Of a DNA stretch of 64,000 bases, positions 24,778-33,898 are shown in pieces. Every line of letters begins with the position of its first letter. Positions within the stretch are counted from its first letter, which is position 1. Made by a program: the position numbers and the translations under genes. The DNA is from Afipia sp. Lineage in GTDB: Bacteria > Pseudomonadota > Alphaproteobacteria > Rhizobiales > Xanthobacteraceae. The notes under the pieces were generated by a model. That model did no database searches and was not told the origin of the DNA. It saw only the letters and a list, made by a program, of their open reading frames with translations. Location of the stretch: assembly GCA_017308595.1 (NCBI GenBank), contig JAFKER010000011.1:1-64000 (forward strand), written 5' to 3'.

Positions 24778-25491
24778 TCAAACCCGAAACTGACGCCGAT
24801 AAACGCCCGTCTCACGGGACATCAGCCCGATGAGATCGTGGGTTCGCTGCGTGTCTTCGTCCGTGAAAACGGCGGTTTTCAGATTCCACTTTTCCCGCTT
24901 CACTGGAAAGCACTGAGCGATCGGCGTTCCTTTCGGCAATACGCCGCTGAAATTGGTGTCGCGCCATCGCGTCGGAAAATGAATCCAGCCATCGCGATAG
25001 TTGTCGCAATCGACCCATCCTGTGAGTGTCGTGAAGGGCAGATCGAAACGATTGACGGGGTGCGTGAAGAGCAGGGAGTATCCCTCCGGCGCCTCGATGG
25101 TCCAGAGGTTATGAAACTTGATGACGAAGCGGTCGGATTCAAAGAGCGGCGTGCCGGTCAATTGAGTGCTGTCGTGCAGTCCGATCGGCGAACGCGGGAA
25201 ATTCACCGTGCTGCATGGTGGCAGATTATTATCCCATGAAAATTCGCCGTTCTCGACCTTGATGTCGCAGATCAGCGGGATAAGGAATCCCGATGTCATC
25301 GCGTCGACGAATGGGGGGCAACGCTTAACGGTATCGTTCGAGCCGCCCATAATTGCGCTGGACACCTCCTGCGGCATGGTTCGCAGCCAGTCCGGCAAGC
25401 CCTGTGCGGCAGGGATCGGTGGCGGCAACAGGCCCTCGAGTTCTTTCGGGCAGCGAAACGTCAGCATTTGGGAGGCGTCTGGCGGGGACAT
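24778..25491 (-). CDS. Conserved protein of unknown function (DUF6065-like)
   Basis: The protein has 237 residues, soluble, without signal peptide. Near the centre it has FHNLWTIEAPEGYSLLFTHP, then NRFDLPFTTLTGWVDCD and WIHFPTRWRD, a pattern I associate with the DUF6065 family of uncharacterised proteins; this name is from memory and should be treated with care. The C-terminus has KREKWNLKTAVF. Many Trp and aromatic residues suggest a beta-rich fold. It converges on the TPR gene and has no partner gene on its strand. Confidence 0.55.
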   Translation of the reverse strand: MSPPDASQMLTFRCPKELEGLLPPPIPAAQGLPDWLRTMPQEVSSAIMGGSNDTVKRCPPFVDAMTSGFLIPLICDIKVENGEFSWDNNLPPCSTVNFPRSPIGLHDSTQLTGTPLFESDRFVIKFHNLWTIEAPEGYSLLFTHPVNRFDLPFTTLTGWVDCDNYRDGWIHFPTRWRDTNFSGVLPKGTPIAQCFPVKREKWNLKTAVFTDEDTQRTHDLIGLMSRETGVYRRQFRV

Positions 25492-25741
25492 GTGGCGGCG
25501 GTCTCAAAAGAGGAAGAATGCAATCAGGCCGGGTGGGGAACAGTCGGATTCGCCACTCATATGCCAATGCCATGCATACCGGCAATGAGACGCCCCTGGA
25601 ATCGGCATCACGTTCCAGAGAGAATCGGATGGCTGATCTTCCCCGCATCACCCGTGATCCTTAACGAAATTCCAACACAACAAAGCCAAAGTTGAGCGTC
25701 ATCTGTTCCAGCCTGTCCGGCGGCAGGGCTATATTTCCGAC

Positions 25742-26185
25742 ATGCGATTTTGGATTCCAGTCATGATTTTGCTCGCGTTGAGCGGTCCCGCGCATGCGGA
25801 CCTGCGCATCACACGCGACCATGGCGGCTATGTCGAAGAGTACAAGGCAAAGTATGCGCGCATCCGTTCGCGAGGCGAGCGCGTCATCATCGACGGCATC
25901 TGCAATTCGGCCTGCACCATGGTGTTCGGCATCGTGCCGATGAACAAGATTTGCGTTACGCCGCGCGCTAGCCTCGGCTTTCATCTGGCTTATTACGACA
26001 AGTCCTGGACCTTCGGCATCAAGGTCAACAGCAGTGAGGGGACGTCGGATTTGATGTCCTACTATCCGCCGTCGGTGAAGGCATGGATCAGCCGCAATGG
26101 CGGCCTCACCAACGAGATGAAGAAGATCAAGAACGGCGCCGATCTCTGGCAGATCGTCGATCCGTGCCCGGATGAATTTTTCTGA
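25742..26185 (+). CDS. Secreted protein with ClpP/crotonase-like fold (COG3904-like)
   Basis: The protein has 147 residues; the first 19 form a signal peptide (cleavage near AHA/DL). The mature part has GERVIIDGICNSACTMVFGIVPMNKICV, in which NSACT stands where ClpP-like families have their catalytic Ser, followed by GFHLAYYD with a His. This matches small periplasmic proteins related to ClpP-type hydrolases. Whether it is an active peptidase is unclear; the usual third residue cannot be named with confidence. Two or three Cys may form disulfides. It stands alone and converges on the formaldehyde dehydrogenase gene. Confidence 0.65.
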   Translation: MRFWIPVMILLALSGPAHADLRITRDHGGYVEEYKAKYARIRSRGERVIIDGICNSACTMVFGIVPMNKICVTPRASLGFHLAYYDKSWTFGIKVNSSEGTSDLMSYYPPSVKAWISRNGGLTNEMKKIKNGADLWQIVDPCPDEFF

Positions 26186-26202
26186 CAAGTAATACAGGCC
26201 TT

Positions 26203-26229
26203 CTTCGGTCCTGCTGGGCAGGACCGAAG
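26203..26229. terminator. Intergenic hairpin between convergent genes
   Basis: CTTCGGTCCTG and CAGGACCGAAG form a perfect 11-bp stem with a 5-base loop, placed between the stops at 26185 and 26241. No long T run follows on either strand, so it is a weak or bidirectional terminator at best. Confidence 0.55.
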
Positions 26230-26240
26230 TGCTGACCTTG

Positions 26241-27368
26241 TCAGAACGTCACAACGCCTCTGATCGACTGCCCGGACTTCATCAGATCGAACGCCTTGTT
26301 GATGTCGGATAAAGGCATCACATGCGTGATCATCGGGTCGATCTGAATTTTTCCCTGCATGTACCAGTCGACGATCTTCGGCACGTCGGTACGGCCGCGT
26401 GCGCCGCCGAACGCCGTGCCTTTCCAGACCCGTCCGGTAACAAGCTGGAACGGGCGAGTCGCGATCTCGGCGCCTGAGGGCGCAACGCCGATCACGATCG
26501 ATTGTCCCCAACCACGGTGACAGGCTTCCAGCGCTTGACGCATCACGGTGACATTGCCGGTGCAGTCGAAAGTGTAGTCCGCGCCGCCGATTTGGTCTTC
26601 CTTGGTCTTCGTCATGTTGACGAGATGTGCGACGAGATCTTTCCCGACTTCCGTCGGATTGACGAAATGCGTCATGCCGAAGCGTTCGCCCCAGGCCTTG
26701 CGGTCGTTGTTGATGTCGACTCCGATGATCATGTCGGCGCCTGCGAGCCGCAGGCCCTGCAGCACGTTCAGGCCGATCCCGCCAAGACCGAACACGATGG
26801 CCTTGGCGCCTTGCTCGACCTTGGCGGTGTTGATCACCGCGCCGATGCCGGTCGTGACGCCGCAGCCGATGTAACAGACCTTGTCGAACGGCGCGTCCTC
26901 GCGGATTTTCGCCACCGCGATTTCCGGCAGCACGGTGTAATTCGCGAAGGTCGAGGTGCCCATATAGTGATGAATCGGCTTGCCGCCGAGCGAGAAGCGG
27001 GATGTGCCGTCGGGCATCAGGCCCTGGCCCTGCGTGGCGCGGATCGCGGTGCAGAGATTGGTCTTGCGCGACAGGCAGGACGGACATTGGCGGCATTCCG
27101 GAGTATAGAGCGGAATGACGTGATCGCCTTTCTTGACGCTGGTGACGCCACGGCCGACATCGACCACCACGCCTGCACCCTCGTGGCCAAGGATCGCCGG
27201 AAAGAGGCCTTCCGGATCGGCGCCCGACAACGTGAATTCGTCGGTATGGCATATGCCGGTTGCCTTGATTTCGACCATCACCTCGCCCTCGCGGGGTCCT
27301 TCGAGCTGAACGGTGGTGATCTCGAGCGGCTTTCCAGCTGCGATGGCGACGGCGGCGCGAACATCCAT
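26241..27368 (-). CDS. frmA: S-(hydroxymethyl)glutathione dehydrogenase (class III alcohol dehydrogenase)
   Basis: The protein has 375 residues, the usual class III length. The catalytic zinc site is GICHTDEFTLSG with the later GHEGAG, and the structural zinc is bound by the Cys of ECRQCPSCLSRKTNLC. The cofactor motif is FGLGGIGLNVLQG. The sequence keeps the class III active-site neighbourhood (GMTHFVNPTEVGKDLVA). It oxidises the glutathione adduct of formaldehyde to S-formylglutathione with NAD. The start at 27368 (MDVRAAV) follows AAAGGG. S-formylglutathione hydrolase is not adjacent. The PQQ alcohol dehydrogenase 2.6 kb away may supply formaldehyde or aldehydes, though they are not in one operon. 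Confidence 0.95.
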   Translation of the reverse strand: MDVRAAVAIAAGKPLEITTVQLEGPREGEVMVEIKATGICHTDEFTLSGADPEGLFPAILGHEGAGVVVDVGRGVTSVKKGDHVIPLYTPECRQCPSCLSRKTNLCTAIRATQGQGLMPDGTSRFSLGGKPIHHYMGTSTFANYTVLPEIAVAKIREDAPFDKVCYIGCGVTTGIGAVINTAKVEQGAKAIVFGLGGIGLNVLQGLRLAGADMIIGVDINNDRKAWGERFGMTHFVNPTEVGKDLVAHLVNMTKTKEDQIGGADYTFDCTGNVTVMRQALEACHRGWGQSIVIGVAPSGAEIATRPFQLVTGRVWKGTAFGGARGRTDVPKIVDWYMQGKIQIDPMITHVMPLSDINKAFDLMKSGQSIRGVVTF

Positions 27369-27469
27369 GAAATGAACCCTTTGTCTTTTCGATCTGCGTT
27401 TTTTGAACGTGTAACCCGGCATATTTGTCGATTGCCCGACACCATAGGATCGGGCAAGCAGATGTGCAA

Positions 27470-28372
27470 ATGAGCACATCGTCATCCCAAGCGACATTCG
27501 AATCGATCGCCGCGCGCGCAGCGCCAGCGGTCTTTGTTGTGCTGTGGAGCACCGGTTTCATCGGGACCAAGTACGTGTTGGCCGGTGCAGAGCCGCTGAC
27601 CTATCTGACGGTGCGAATGGCAATTGCGGCCGTGCTGATGGGAGCGATTGCCGCGATCTGGCGCGCGAAGTGGCCCGACTGGACCGGCGTCATGCACAGT
27701 GCGATATCAGGCTTGCTCGTGCATGGATTTTATCTCGGCGGCACGTCGGTCGCGATCTATCATTCCGTGCCTGCTGGCCTGTCGGCGCTGATGCCGGGCC
27801 TGCAGCCGATCCTGATGTCCACTCTGGCAAACCGCTGGCTCGGCGAGCGAGTCACGCCGCTGCAATGGACAGGATTGTTGATGGGGCTGGCAGGGACGCT
27901 GACCGTTCTGCACGGGCGCAACATGTCGGGCGATGCGGGCTGGGGCTGGCTTGCCACCTGCGTGGCGCTGATCAGCATCACTCTCGGCACGCTCTATCAG
28001 AAGCGCTACTGCAGCCAGATCGACTGGCGCTCGGGAAACTGCGTCCAGTTTTTCTCGGCTGGTCTGCTGTTTTCAGTCGGCGCATTTTTGTTCGAGACAC
28101 GCGTGATTGTCTGGAATCATGAGTTTGTTTTCGGCCTGATATGGCTCATTCTTGTGCTGTCGATCGGCTCGATCGGCCTTTTGTATTGGCTGATCCGTCA
28201 TTCCGCTGCGACGCGCGTGGCCAGCTTTTTTTATCTTGTGCCCGGCGTGACCGCGGTGATGGCCTATCTGCTGTTCGATGAACGGCTCGATATGCTTTCG
28301 ATCGTCGGCATGGTGATCTGCGCGGCGGCGGTGCTTCTGGTGAACAAGAGTACGGCACCCGCGCGAAGTTAG
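27470..28372 (+). CDS. EamA-family (DMT superfamily) transporter
   Basis: The protein has 300 residues with about ten transmembrane helices in two EamA halves (first around 15-140, second around 155-290). Typical features are the VVLWSTGFIGTKYVLAGAEPL opening, SVPAGLSALMPGLQPIL in the first half and LGERVTPLQWTGLLMGLAGT at its end. The substrate is likely a small metabolite exported from the cell but cannot be predicted. The ATG at 27470 gives the standard N-terminus; the ribosome site is weak. Its stop overlaps the converging photolyase stop by four bases. Confidence 0.85.
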   Translation: MSTSSSQATFESIAARAAPAVFVVLWSTGFIGTKYVLAGAEPLTYLTVRMAIAAVLMGAIAAIWRAKWPDWTGVMHSAISGLLVHGFYLGGTSVAIYHSVPAGLSALMPGLQPILMSTLANRWLGERVTPLQWTGLLMGLAGTLTVLHGRNMSGDAGWGWLATCVALISITLGTLYQKRYCSQIDWRSGNCVQFFSAGLLFSVGAFLFETRVIVWNHEFVFGLIWLILVLSIGSIGLLYWLIRHSAATRVASFFYLVPGVTAVMAYLLFDERLDMLSIVGMVICAAAVLLVNKSTAPARS

Positions 28373-29823
28373 GATGTGCGGGTCTTGGCATATGCCGCAA
28401 GTGCGCGTGCGCGTGCAGCTTTATGATCAACGATCGGTTCAGGGTACGTCCTGCCCAATGTGATGCCGGCCGCGGCAAGCTCCATTGGCGCCGCTTGCCA
28501 TGGCTGATGGATCAGTTTTGCGGGAAGGCGTGCCAGCTCCGGCACCCACTTTGAAACGTAAACGCCGTCTGGATCGAATTTTTCGCCCTGCAGGACCGGG
28601 TTGAACACGCGGAAATAAGGTGCGGCGTCGGCTCCGGAGCCTGCGACCCATTGCCAGCTTGCCGGATTGCTGCCGGGATCGGCGTCGACCAACGTGTCCC
28701 AGAACCATTTCTCGCCGTGGCGCCAGTCGATCAAGAGATGCTTGACCAGAAATGATGCGACAACCATGCGCACGCGATTATGCATGACTCCGGTGTGCCA
28801 GAGTTCGCGCATCCCGGCATCGACAATGGGGTAGCCGGTCTGGCCGCGCTGCCATGCGCGAAGCGCCTTCGCATCGTGACGCCATGGGAACGCATCGAAC
28901 GACGTTTGAAGGTTTTCTTCGGCAAGATCGGGACGGTCGAACAGCAGATGACGCGAAAAATCGCGCCATCCGAGTTCGCTCAGGAATTTTCCAGCGTCGC
29001 TTGCGATGGCAGGTTTTTGTGCCGCGGCGAAATTCGCCGCGTGCCAGACCTGACGCGGGCTGATTTCACCGAAGCGAAGGTGAGGCGAGAGTCGCGAGGT
29101 GCCGTCGCGATCGGGCCGGTCGCGCAGGGATGCATATCCCTTGATGCCATTCTCAAGAAAATCATGCAGCCTTTCCTGCGCAGCGCTCTCACCGGCCACC
29201 CATGTCTCGCGCAGGCCGCTGGCCCAGTCAGGATGCGTTGGCTCGAGATTCCATGATGCTAGGTCGTCGCTTGCAACTTCAGGACCTGGCTTCAGCTTTT
29301 TGGGGGCGGGCAGGGGCTGCGGCGGATCGCCCATGCTCAGAACCCGTTTCCAGAACGGGGTGAAGACGCGCAGACCCCGGCCATCCTTGTTGCGCAGGCT
29401 CGCCGGCCTCACCAGCAGGTCACTCGGGAAACTGTTGGCGGACACGCCGATTTTCTCCAACCCGGTTCGGACTTGCTGTTCGACCGAAGCCTGACCCGGG
29501 ATATCGCTTTCGATCCAGTGCACGGCGGAAGCTTGAATATCTTGTGCGAGACCCGAGATCACGCCCGCGGCTGGACCCTTGCGCAGCACCAGCGCCTGCC
29601 CGCGCTTGGCAAGACTTGCCTGCAGGCTTCGGAGCGATTGCGCCAGCCACCACCGCGATGCGTCGCCAAGGGGGCGCCTGCGCAATGAGCTGTCTTCATC
29701 CAGCACGTAGACACAAACCAGCGGAGCGCCGCTGTTGGCGGCTGCATGGAGGGCCGGATGGTCGGACAGCCGCAGGTCGTCGCGGAACCACACAAGCACA
29801 GGGGAGCCCGGTTGATCTGTCAC
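28369..29823 (-). CDS. phrB: Deoxyribodipyrimidine photolyase (cryptochrome/photolyase class I)
   Basis: The protein has about 484 residues. The N-terminal antenna domain begins LVWFRDDLRLSDHPAL. The FAD domain holds TSRLSPHLRFGEIS, ELGWRDFSRHLLF, TGYPIVDAGMRELW, MHNRVRMVVASFLVKHLL and DADPGSNPASWQWVAGSG, all hallmark motifs. It repairs UV-made cyclobutane pyrimidine dimers using blue light. The start is taken at a GTG (29823, reading MTDQPGSP) because it fits family N-termini; the frame extends to a TTG at 29850. The first antenna residues look complete. No adjacent UV-response gene was seen. Confidence 0.95.
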   Translation of the reverse strand: MTDQPGSPVLVWFRDDLRLSDHPALHAAANSGAPLVCVYVLDEDSSLRRRPLGDASRWWLAQSLRSLQASLAKRGQALVLRKGPAAGVISGLAQDIQASAVHWIESDIPGQASVEQQVRTGLEKIGVSANSFPSDLLVRPASLRNKDGRGLRVFTPFWKRVLSMGDPPQPLPAPKKLKPGPEVASDDLASWNLEPTHPDWASGLRETWVAGESAAQERLHDFLENGIKGYASLRDRPDRDGTSRLSPHLRFGEISPRQVWHAANFAAAQKPAIASDAGKFLSELGWRDFSRHLLFDRPDLAEENLQTSFDAFPWRHDAKALRAWQRGQTGYPIVDAGMRELWHTGVMHNRVRMVVASFLVKHLLIDWRHGEKWFWDTLVDADPGSNPASWQWVAGSGADAAPYFRVFNPVLQGEKFDPDGVYVSKWVPELARLPAKLIHQPWQAAPMELAAAGITLGRTYPEPIVDHKAARARALAAYAKTRTS

Positions 29824-29939
29824 TGCACTGGTCTTCCTGAGCCTTGGCAACTGGGTGATCGCCCAGCGAACACGTTAATGGGGCGGTAAATATAAGCTGT
29901 CAAAATGTACTGATTTTAGCCGGTTCTGGGGACAGCATT

Positions 29940-31676
29940 ATGGATATCGATTTGGGGAAGAAATCCTCCGGTTTTCTTAAATTCAAGCTGGGAACAAAAG
30001 CTACAATTTGCGCCGCAGCGCTGATAGCCGTCACCACCTCAATGGTGGTGGGGGCAGCCTACTGGTCGCTCAGCAGGGAATTTGAGGCGAGAGGAAAATC
30101 GGACATCGAAACCAGCCTCCGCACGCTCGCGCTGGCCTTCGCCGAAACCAATCCCGATGCGAAGGTTGCAATTCAAGACGGCAGCCTGGGCCGCGCCGAA
30201 ATTCCCGCGATGCCCGTGTTCAAGGACCACAACACGGTAGATCGAGCCGTATCCTATGTCGGCGGTAATGCGACGATTTTCGTCTATGACGAAGCAACGA
30301 AGCAATTCGTTCGTCGTACCACGAATGTCAAAAAAGAGAACGGCGACCGCGCTGTCGGAACTCAACTGGCAGCAGATCATCCCGCGCAGCAGGTGATCCG
30401 GAATGGCCAAGCCTATAAGGGGCCCGCAGTGTTGTTCGGCAAGAGTTTCATGACCGCCTATCAGCCCGTGTTCGATAAAGCCGGGAAGGTGATCGGTATT
30501 CTCTATGTCGGTATCGCGACCGAGCCGCTCGACGCCATGCTTTATCATGCCATGATGATGATGACGGTCGCCGCGGTGATCGGGGCGCTGCTGGTTCTTG
30601 CCCTTACAATGCTGCTCGTGCGCAGTGTCACCCGTCCGCTCCGATCCGTCACCGACACGCTGACATCTCTCGCGGAAGGCAATCCAAATGTCGAGATTGC
30701 GCATGTGGACCGGCATGATGAAATCGGCTCCATCGCCCGCACCATCGGTGTGTTCAAGACCAATTCGCTTGAGCGCCGCCGGTTAGAAACCGAACGGAAG
30801 ACCGCGGAGGCGGAGGCCGTGCAGCGCCGAAAGAAGGAATTGCAAAGCTTCGTCGATGAATTCCAGTCCAACGTCGGTGGAATTATCGACAAGGTGCTGC
30901 ATTCGTCCGGCGAGTTCGAAAGCGCGGCGCGAAATCTGACCCAAACGGCGCGTAGCACCGCGCATCTGTCGAAGGCGTCCGCGGAGGCATCGACGCAAGC
31001 ATCCGAGCATGTGCGCAATGCGGCGGCCGCATCCGAAGAACTCACCGGTTCAATCGCGGAGATCAGCCGCCGGGTGCAGGAGTCGAACGGAATTGCTGCC
31101 AATGCGGTGAAGCAGGCCGCAGAGACCGACGAGCGGATGGCGGAGTTGTCGCGGGCCGGCGATCGCATCGGCGATGTCGTGAAACTCATTACGTCGATTG
31201 CCGAACAGACCAATCTGCTCGCGCTCAATGCCACTATCGAAGCGGCGCGGGCAGGGGAAGCCGGGCGTGGATTCGCCGTGGTCGCCCAGGAAGTCAAAAA
31301 CCTGGCTGGGCAGACCGCGAAAGCCACCGATGAGATCAGCAGTCATATCGTCAACATGCAGTCTGCAACGCAAGAGTCGGTATCCGCGATCAAAGTCATC
31401 GGGCAGACCATCGAACATATCAACGAGATCGCCACTTCCATCGCGGCGGCGGTCGATCAGCAGGGCGCTGCGACACAGGAGATCGCCAGAAGCGTTCAGG
31501 CTGCCGCGACCGTGACAACCGAGGTTGCCGTCAATGTCGGTGAAGTCGCCGATGGAGCGAACCAGACCGGCACGACCGCAGACGATATTCTCGTGTCGGC
31601 ACAGGCCCTGAGCGGCGAAAGCCTGCACCTGCAGTCAGAGGTGGGGCGATTCCTCGATGGCGTAAGGGCTGCATGA
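29940..31676 (+). CDS. Methyl-accepting chemotaxis protein with Cache-type sensor
   Basis: The protein has 578 residues. Transmembrane helix 1 lies at about 22-42 and helix 2 at about 202-230. The periplasmic part between them looks like a single Cache domain ([26 protein letters not shown] stretch, later [13 protein letters not shown]). A HAMP linker follows (about 225-280), then the long coiled-coil signalling domain with the tip [20 protein letters not shown] near 430. It reports a small periplasmic ligand to CheA/CheW. No che gene is adjacent. The C-terminus lacks a clear methyltransferase-docking pentapeptide. Confidence 0.9.
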   Translation: MDIDLGKKSSGFLKFKLGTKATICAAALIAVTTSMVVGAAYWSLSREFEARGKSDIETSLRTLALAFAETNPDAKVAIQDGSLGRAEIPAMPVFKDHNTVDRAVSYVGGNATIFVYDEATKQFVRRTTNVKKENGDRAVGTQLAADHPAQQVIRNGQAYKGPAVLFGKSFMTAYQPVFDKAGKVIGILYVGIATEPLDAMLYHAMMMMTVAAVIGALLVLALTMLLVRSVTRPLRSVTDTLTSLAEGNPNVEIAHVDRHDEIGSIARTIGVFKTNSLERRRLETERKTAEAEAVQRRKKELQSFVDEFQSNVGGIIDKVLHSSGEFESAARNLTQTARSTAHLSKASAEASTQASEHVRNAAAASEELTGSIAEISRRVQESNGIAANAVKQAAETDERMAELSRAGDRIGDVVKLITSIAEQTNLLALNATIEAARAGEAGRGFAVVAQEVKNLAGQTAKATDEISSHIVNMQSATQESVSAIKVIGQTIEHINEIATSIAAAVDQQGAATQEIARSVQAAATVTTEVAVNVGEVADGANQTGTTADDILVSAQALSGESLHLQSEVGRFLDGVRAA

Positions 31677-31750
31677 CGTGAAGCCGCTGAAACCGGATCG
31701 GCGGTTGTGCGTAGTTATTGCTACGAGCAACTGTCATTCGGGAGGATGAT

Positions 31751-32152
31751 TTGAAACGCAATGCCGTTCTTTATCTTGCGACGCTGCTGGTCATCGTTCC
31801 CATCGATTTTGTGTTTCTGGGGCTCGTCGCCAAAGGATTCTTTACGTCACAGGTCGGCGATATGCTCGGCACGATCCGTCTTGCCCCGGCGATCCTGTTT
31901 TACCTGCTGTATGTTGCCGGCATCCTGATTTTCGTCAGTGCCGGGCCCGGCGTGAGCTGGAAGTTCACACTGCTGTACGGCGCGCTGTTTGGCTTTTTCT
32001 GTTATGCGACGTTTGAGCTAACGTCGTTGGCGCTGCTGAAGCACTGGACATGGCCCGTTGTGGTCGTGGATGTCGCGTGGGGAACGCTCGTCACCGCTAT
32101 TTCCTCGACGGTTGGGCTGCTGATTGCAAACTGGCTGTCGCCACAAGTATAG
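31751..32152 (+). CDS. DUF2177 family membrane protein
   Basis: The protein has 133 residues with four transmembrane helices and the family hallmark IDFVFLGLVAKGFF near the N-terminus, then APAILFYLLYVAGILIFV and YGALFGFFCYATFELTSLALL. Function unknown. The start is a TTG at 31751 close behind GGAGG; the ATG at 31747 is out of frame and stops at once. A strong terminator follows. Confidence 0.8.
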   Translation: MKRNAVLYLATLLVIVPIDFVFLGLVAKGFFTSQVGDMLGTIRLAPAILFYLLYVAGILIFVSAGPGVSWKFTLLYGALFGFFCYATFELTSLALLKHWTWPVVVVDVAWGTLVTAISSTVGLLIANWLSPQV

Positions 32153-32165
32153 CGGTGGAAGCAAC

Positions 32166-32193
32166 AAAAAAGGGACGCGCTGCGTCCCTTTTT
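32166..32193. terminator. Bidirectional rho-independent terminator
   Basis: AAAAAGGGACGC and GCGTCCCTTTTT form a 12-bp stem around a 3-base loop with A and T tracts on both flanks. It serves the DUF2177 gene (stop 32152) and the converging peroxiredoxin gene (stop 32210). Confidence 0.95.
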
Positions 32194-32209
32194 CTCGTGA
32201 TTGCCGCAG

Positions 32210-32869
32210 TTACTTCGGCTGCGGAACGATACGGATATACGGCTTCGGTGATTTCCATCCGCCGGGATAGATCGTCTTGGCTTCGTCGTCGGAGACGGAA
32301 CCGGCGATGATGACATCATCGCCTTGTTTCCAGTCGGCAGGTGTCGCCACGCGATGCTTGGCAGTGAGCTGCAGCGAGTCGATCACACGCAGGATTTCAT
32401 CAAAGTTGCGTCCGGTGGTCATCGGATAGACCAGGACCAGCTTCACCTTCTTGTCCGGCCCGATGATGAACACTGTGCGCACCGTGGCGTTATCGGCGGC
32501 GGTACGGCCGTCTGCGCCGCCGGAGGTGTCGGCGGGCAGCATGTTGTAAAGCTTCGCGACCTTGAGCTCGGTGTCGCCGATCATCGGGTAGTTCGGCGCA
32601 TAACCTTGCGTTTCCTTGATGTCCTCACCCCATTTCGCGTGCCGGTCGACGGGGTCGACGCTGATGCCGATCAGCTTGACACCGCGCTTGTCGAATTCCG
32701 GCTTGAGCCGGGCAAGGGTGCCGAGTTCGGTGGTGCAAACCGGGGTGAAGTCCTTCGGGTGGGAGAACAGCATTGCCCAGCTGTTTCCAATCCAGTCATG
32801 GAAATGGATGCGCCCTTCGGTGGTGTCGGCCTCGAAATCGGGCGCCACCGCGCCAATCTGGATCGTCAT
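32210..32869 (-). CDS. 1-Cys peroxiredoxin (Prx6-type)
   Basis: The protein has 219 residues, the Prx6 length. The peroxidatic Cys45 lies in HPKDFTPVCTTELG. The C-terminal extension typical of Prx6 (VATPADWKQGDDVIIAG) is present, and no resolving Cys of the 2-Cys type is seen; apart from Cys45 I find no further Cys. It reduces hydrogen peroxide and organic peroxides in the cytoplasm. It stands alone between a divergent unknown gene and a terminator. An OxyR gene is in the window 15 kb away and may regulate it, which is an inference. Confidence 0.93.
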   Translation of the reverse strand: MTIQIGAVAPDFEADTTEGRIHFHDWIGNSWAMLFSHPKDFTPVCTTELGTLARLKPEFDKRGVKLIGISVDPVDRHAKWGEDIKETQGYAPNYPMIGDTELKVAKLYNMLPADTSGGADGRTAADNATVRTVFIIGPDKKVKLVLVYPMTTGRNFDEILRVIDSLQLTAKHRVATPADWKQGDDVIIAGSVSDDEAKTIYPGGWKSPKPYIRIVPQPK

Positions 32870-33250
32870 AAATCAGCCTCATGTCCTTAGAGTTACAAAG
32901 AAATTCTGATGCCTAAACCTACATCCATCTGCGATCTTGCGCGAGGGGGGCGGGCAAAAACGACATGTTCTTTCGCTGCGCGCACAGCTTCGGAGCAATC
33001 CATGCTCTTTTTCGGCAGATGACTGAAAATTCATCTCCGCCGCGCGCTCACGCACTTTTTCGCAATGCCTCGAATTTGACTTTGATGCGCCGTACGCCCG
33101 CCAGTTCCCACCGTCATGGATGAACCTTCGGGGCGGTCAGTGCGACCAATCCGCAACCATAAGGAAAAGAAGCGATCCCCGAATCGCTTCCTTAACGCTT
33201 CGTTTACGTCCGCGTGAAAATGCTGCAGGACACAACAAGAGAATAGTAAC
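32870..33250. other. 381-base divergent intergenic region with one hairpin
   Basis: It holds the promoters of the peroxiredoxin gene (leftward) and the unknown gene at 33251 (rightward). A hairpin GAAGCGAT/ATCGCTTC at 33169-33190, flanked by AAGG and CCTT, lies 60 bases before the rightward start. It may be a leader structure or chance. No small gene was recognised. Confidence 0.4.
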
Positions 33251-33847
33251 ATGACGTCCGCCCAGATCATCTCCAATGCACCGCTTTCCGACCTGATCCG
33301 GAAAATCGAAACAGGCCTCACCGCAGACCGCGATGTGTCCGCTAACGCACTTGCCTTCGTGCGCGATGGCGTGATCACCGGCGAGGGGCCGACCACTGCA
33401 GGCCGCATTCACTTTTCCCGCGCGCTCGATGCCGCTGACGCAGCCTGGTGCGCGCGCATCCTGAACGCCGCGGCGAACACCAATGAGCCGGTCAGCCGCG
33501 CTGAAGCCGAGACCCTGTTCGAGATCAACAGGGCCGCGAGCGAGCGCAGCGACGATGGTCTTTTCGATGATCTGTTCGCCAAGGCTATCGTGCATCACGC
33601 GGCTGCGGCGTCCGGTCTGCCGGTGCCGCCGCGCTCGGTTGCGCTGTCGCCTGAGACCTCGATCGAGAGCTGGGCGCCCACGACAGCAGTCGGCGTCAAT
33701 ATCGAAGTGCTCGAGTGGATCGCCAGCCAGATGCGCGGCACACGCCGCAACAACCGCACGCTGATGCGGCTGGTCGCCACTCTGATTGGCGCGGCGACCC
33801 TGCCGCTCGCTCATACGCTGCCGAACGTCCTCGATTTCGGTATGTAA
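33251..33847 (+). CDS. Conserved protein of unknown function
   Basis: The protein has 198 residues. Most of it is soluble and helical (DAAWCARILNAAANTNEPVSRAEAETLFEIN near 60-90). A short hydrophobic stretch occurs only at the C-terminus (LMRLVATLIGAATLPLA, about 173-190) and may be a tail anchor. I do not recognise the family with certainty. The start ATG at 33251 has AGAG about ten bases upstream. It is a single-gene unit ended by a strong terminator. Confidence 0.6.
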   Translation: MTSAQIISNAPLSDLIRKIETGLTADRDVSANALAFVRDGVITGEGPTTAGRIHFSRALDAADAAWCARILNAAANTNEPVSRAEAETLFEINRAASERSDDGLFDDLFAKAIVHHAAAASGLPVPPRSVALSPETSIESWAPTTAVGVNIEVLEWIASQMRGTRRNNRTLMRLVATLIGAATLPLAHTLPNVLDFGM

Positions 33848-33865
33848 GGCTTCACAACTCAGAAT

Positions 33866-33898
33866 AACGGCAGGCGCTATCTTGCGCCTGCCGTTTTT
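33866..33898 (+). terminator. Rho-independent terminator
   Basis: AACGGCAGGCGC and GCGCCTGCCGTT form a perfect 12-bp stem with a 6-base loop followed by TTTGTT, 19 bases after the stop at 33847. Its right arm overlaps the last codons of the converging phosphodiesterase gene. Confidence 0.92.

Noticed and set aside
26502..27473. 323-residue open frame on the plus strand
   Set aside because: Antisense of the class III alcohol dehydrogenase.
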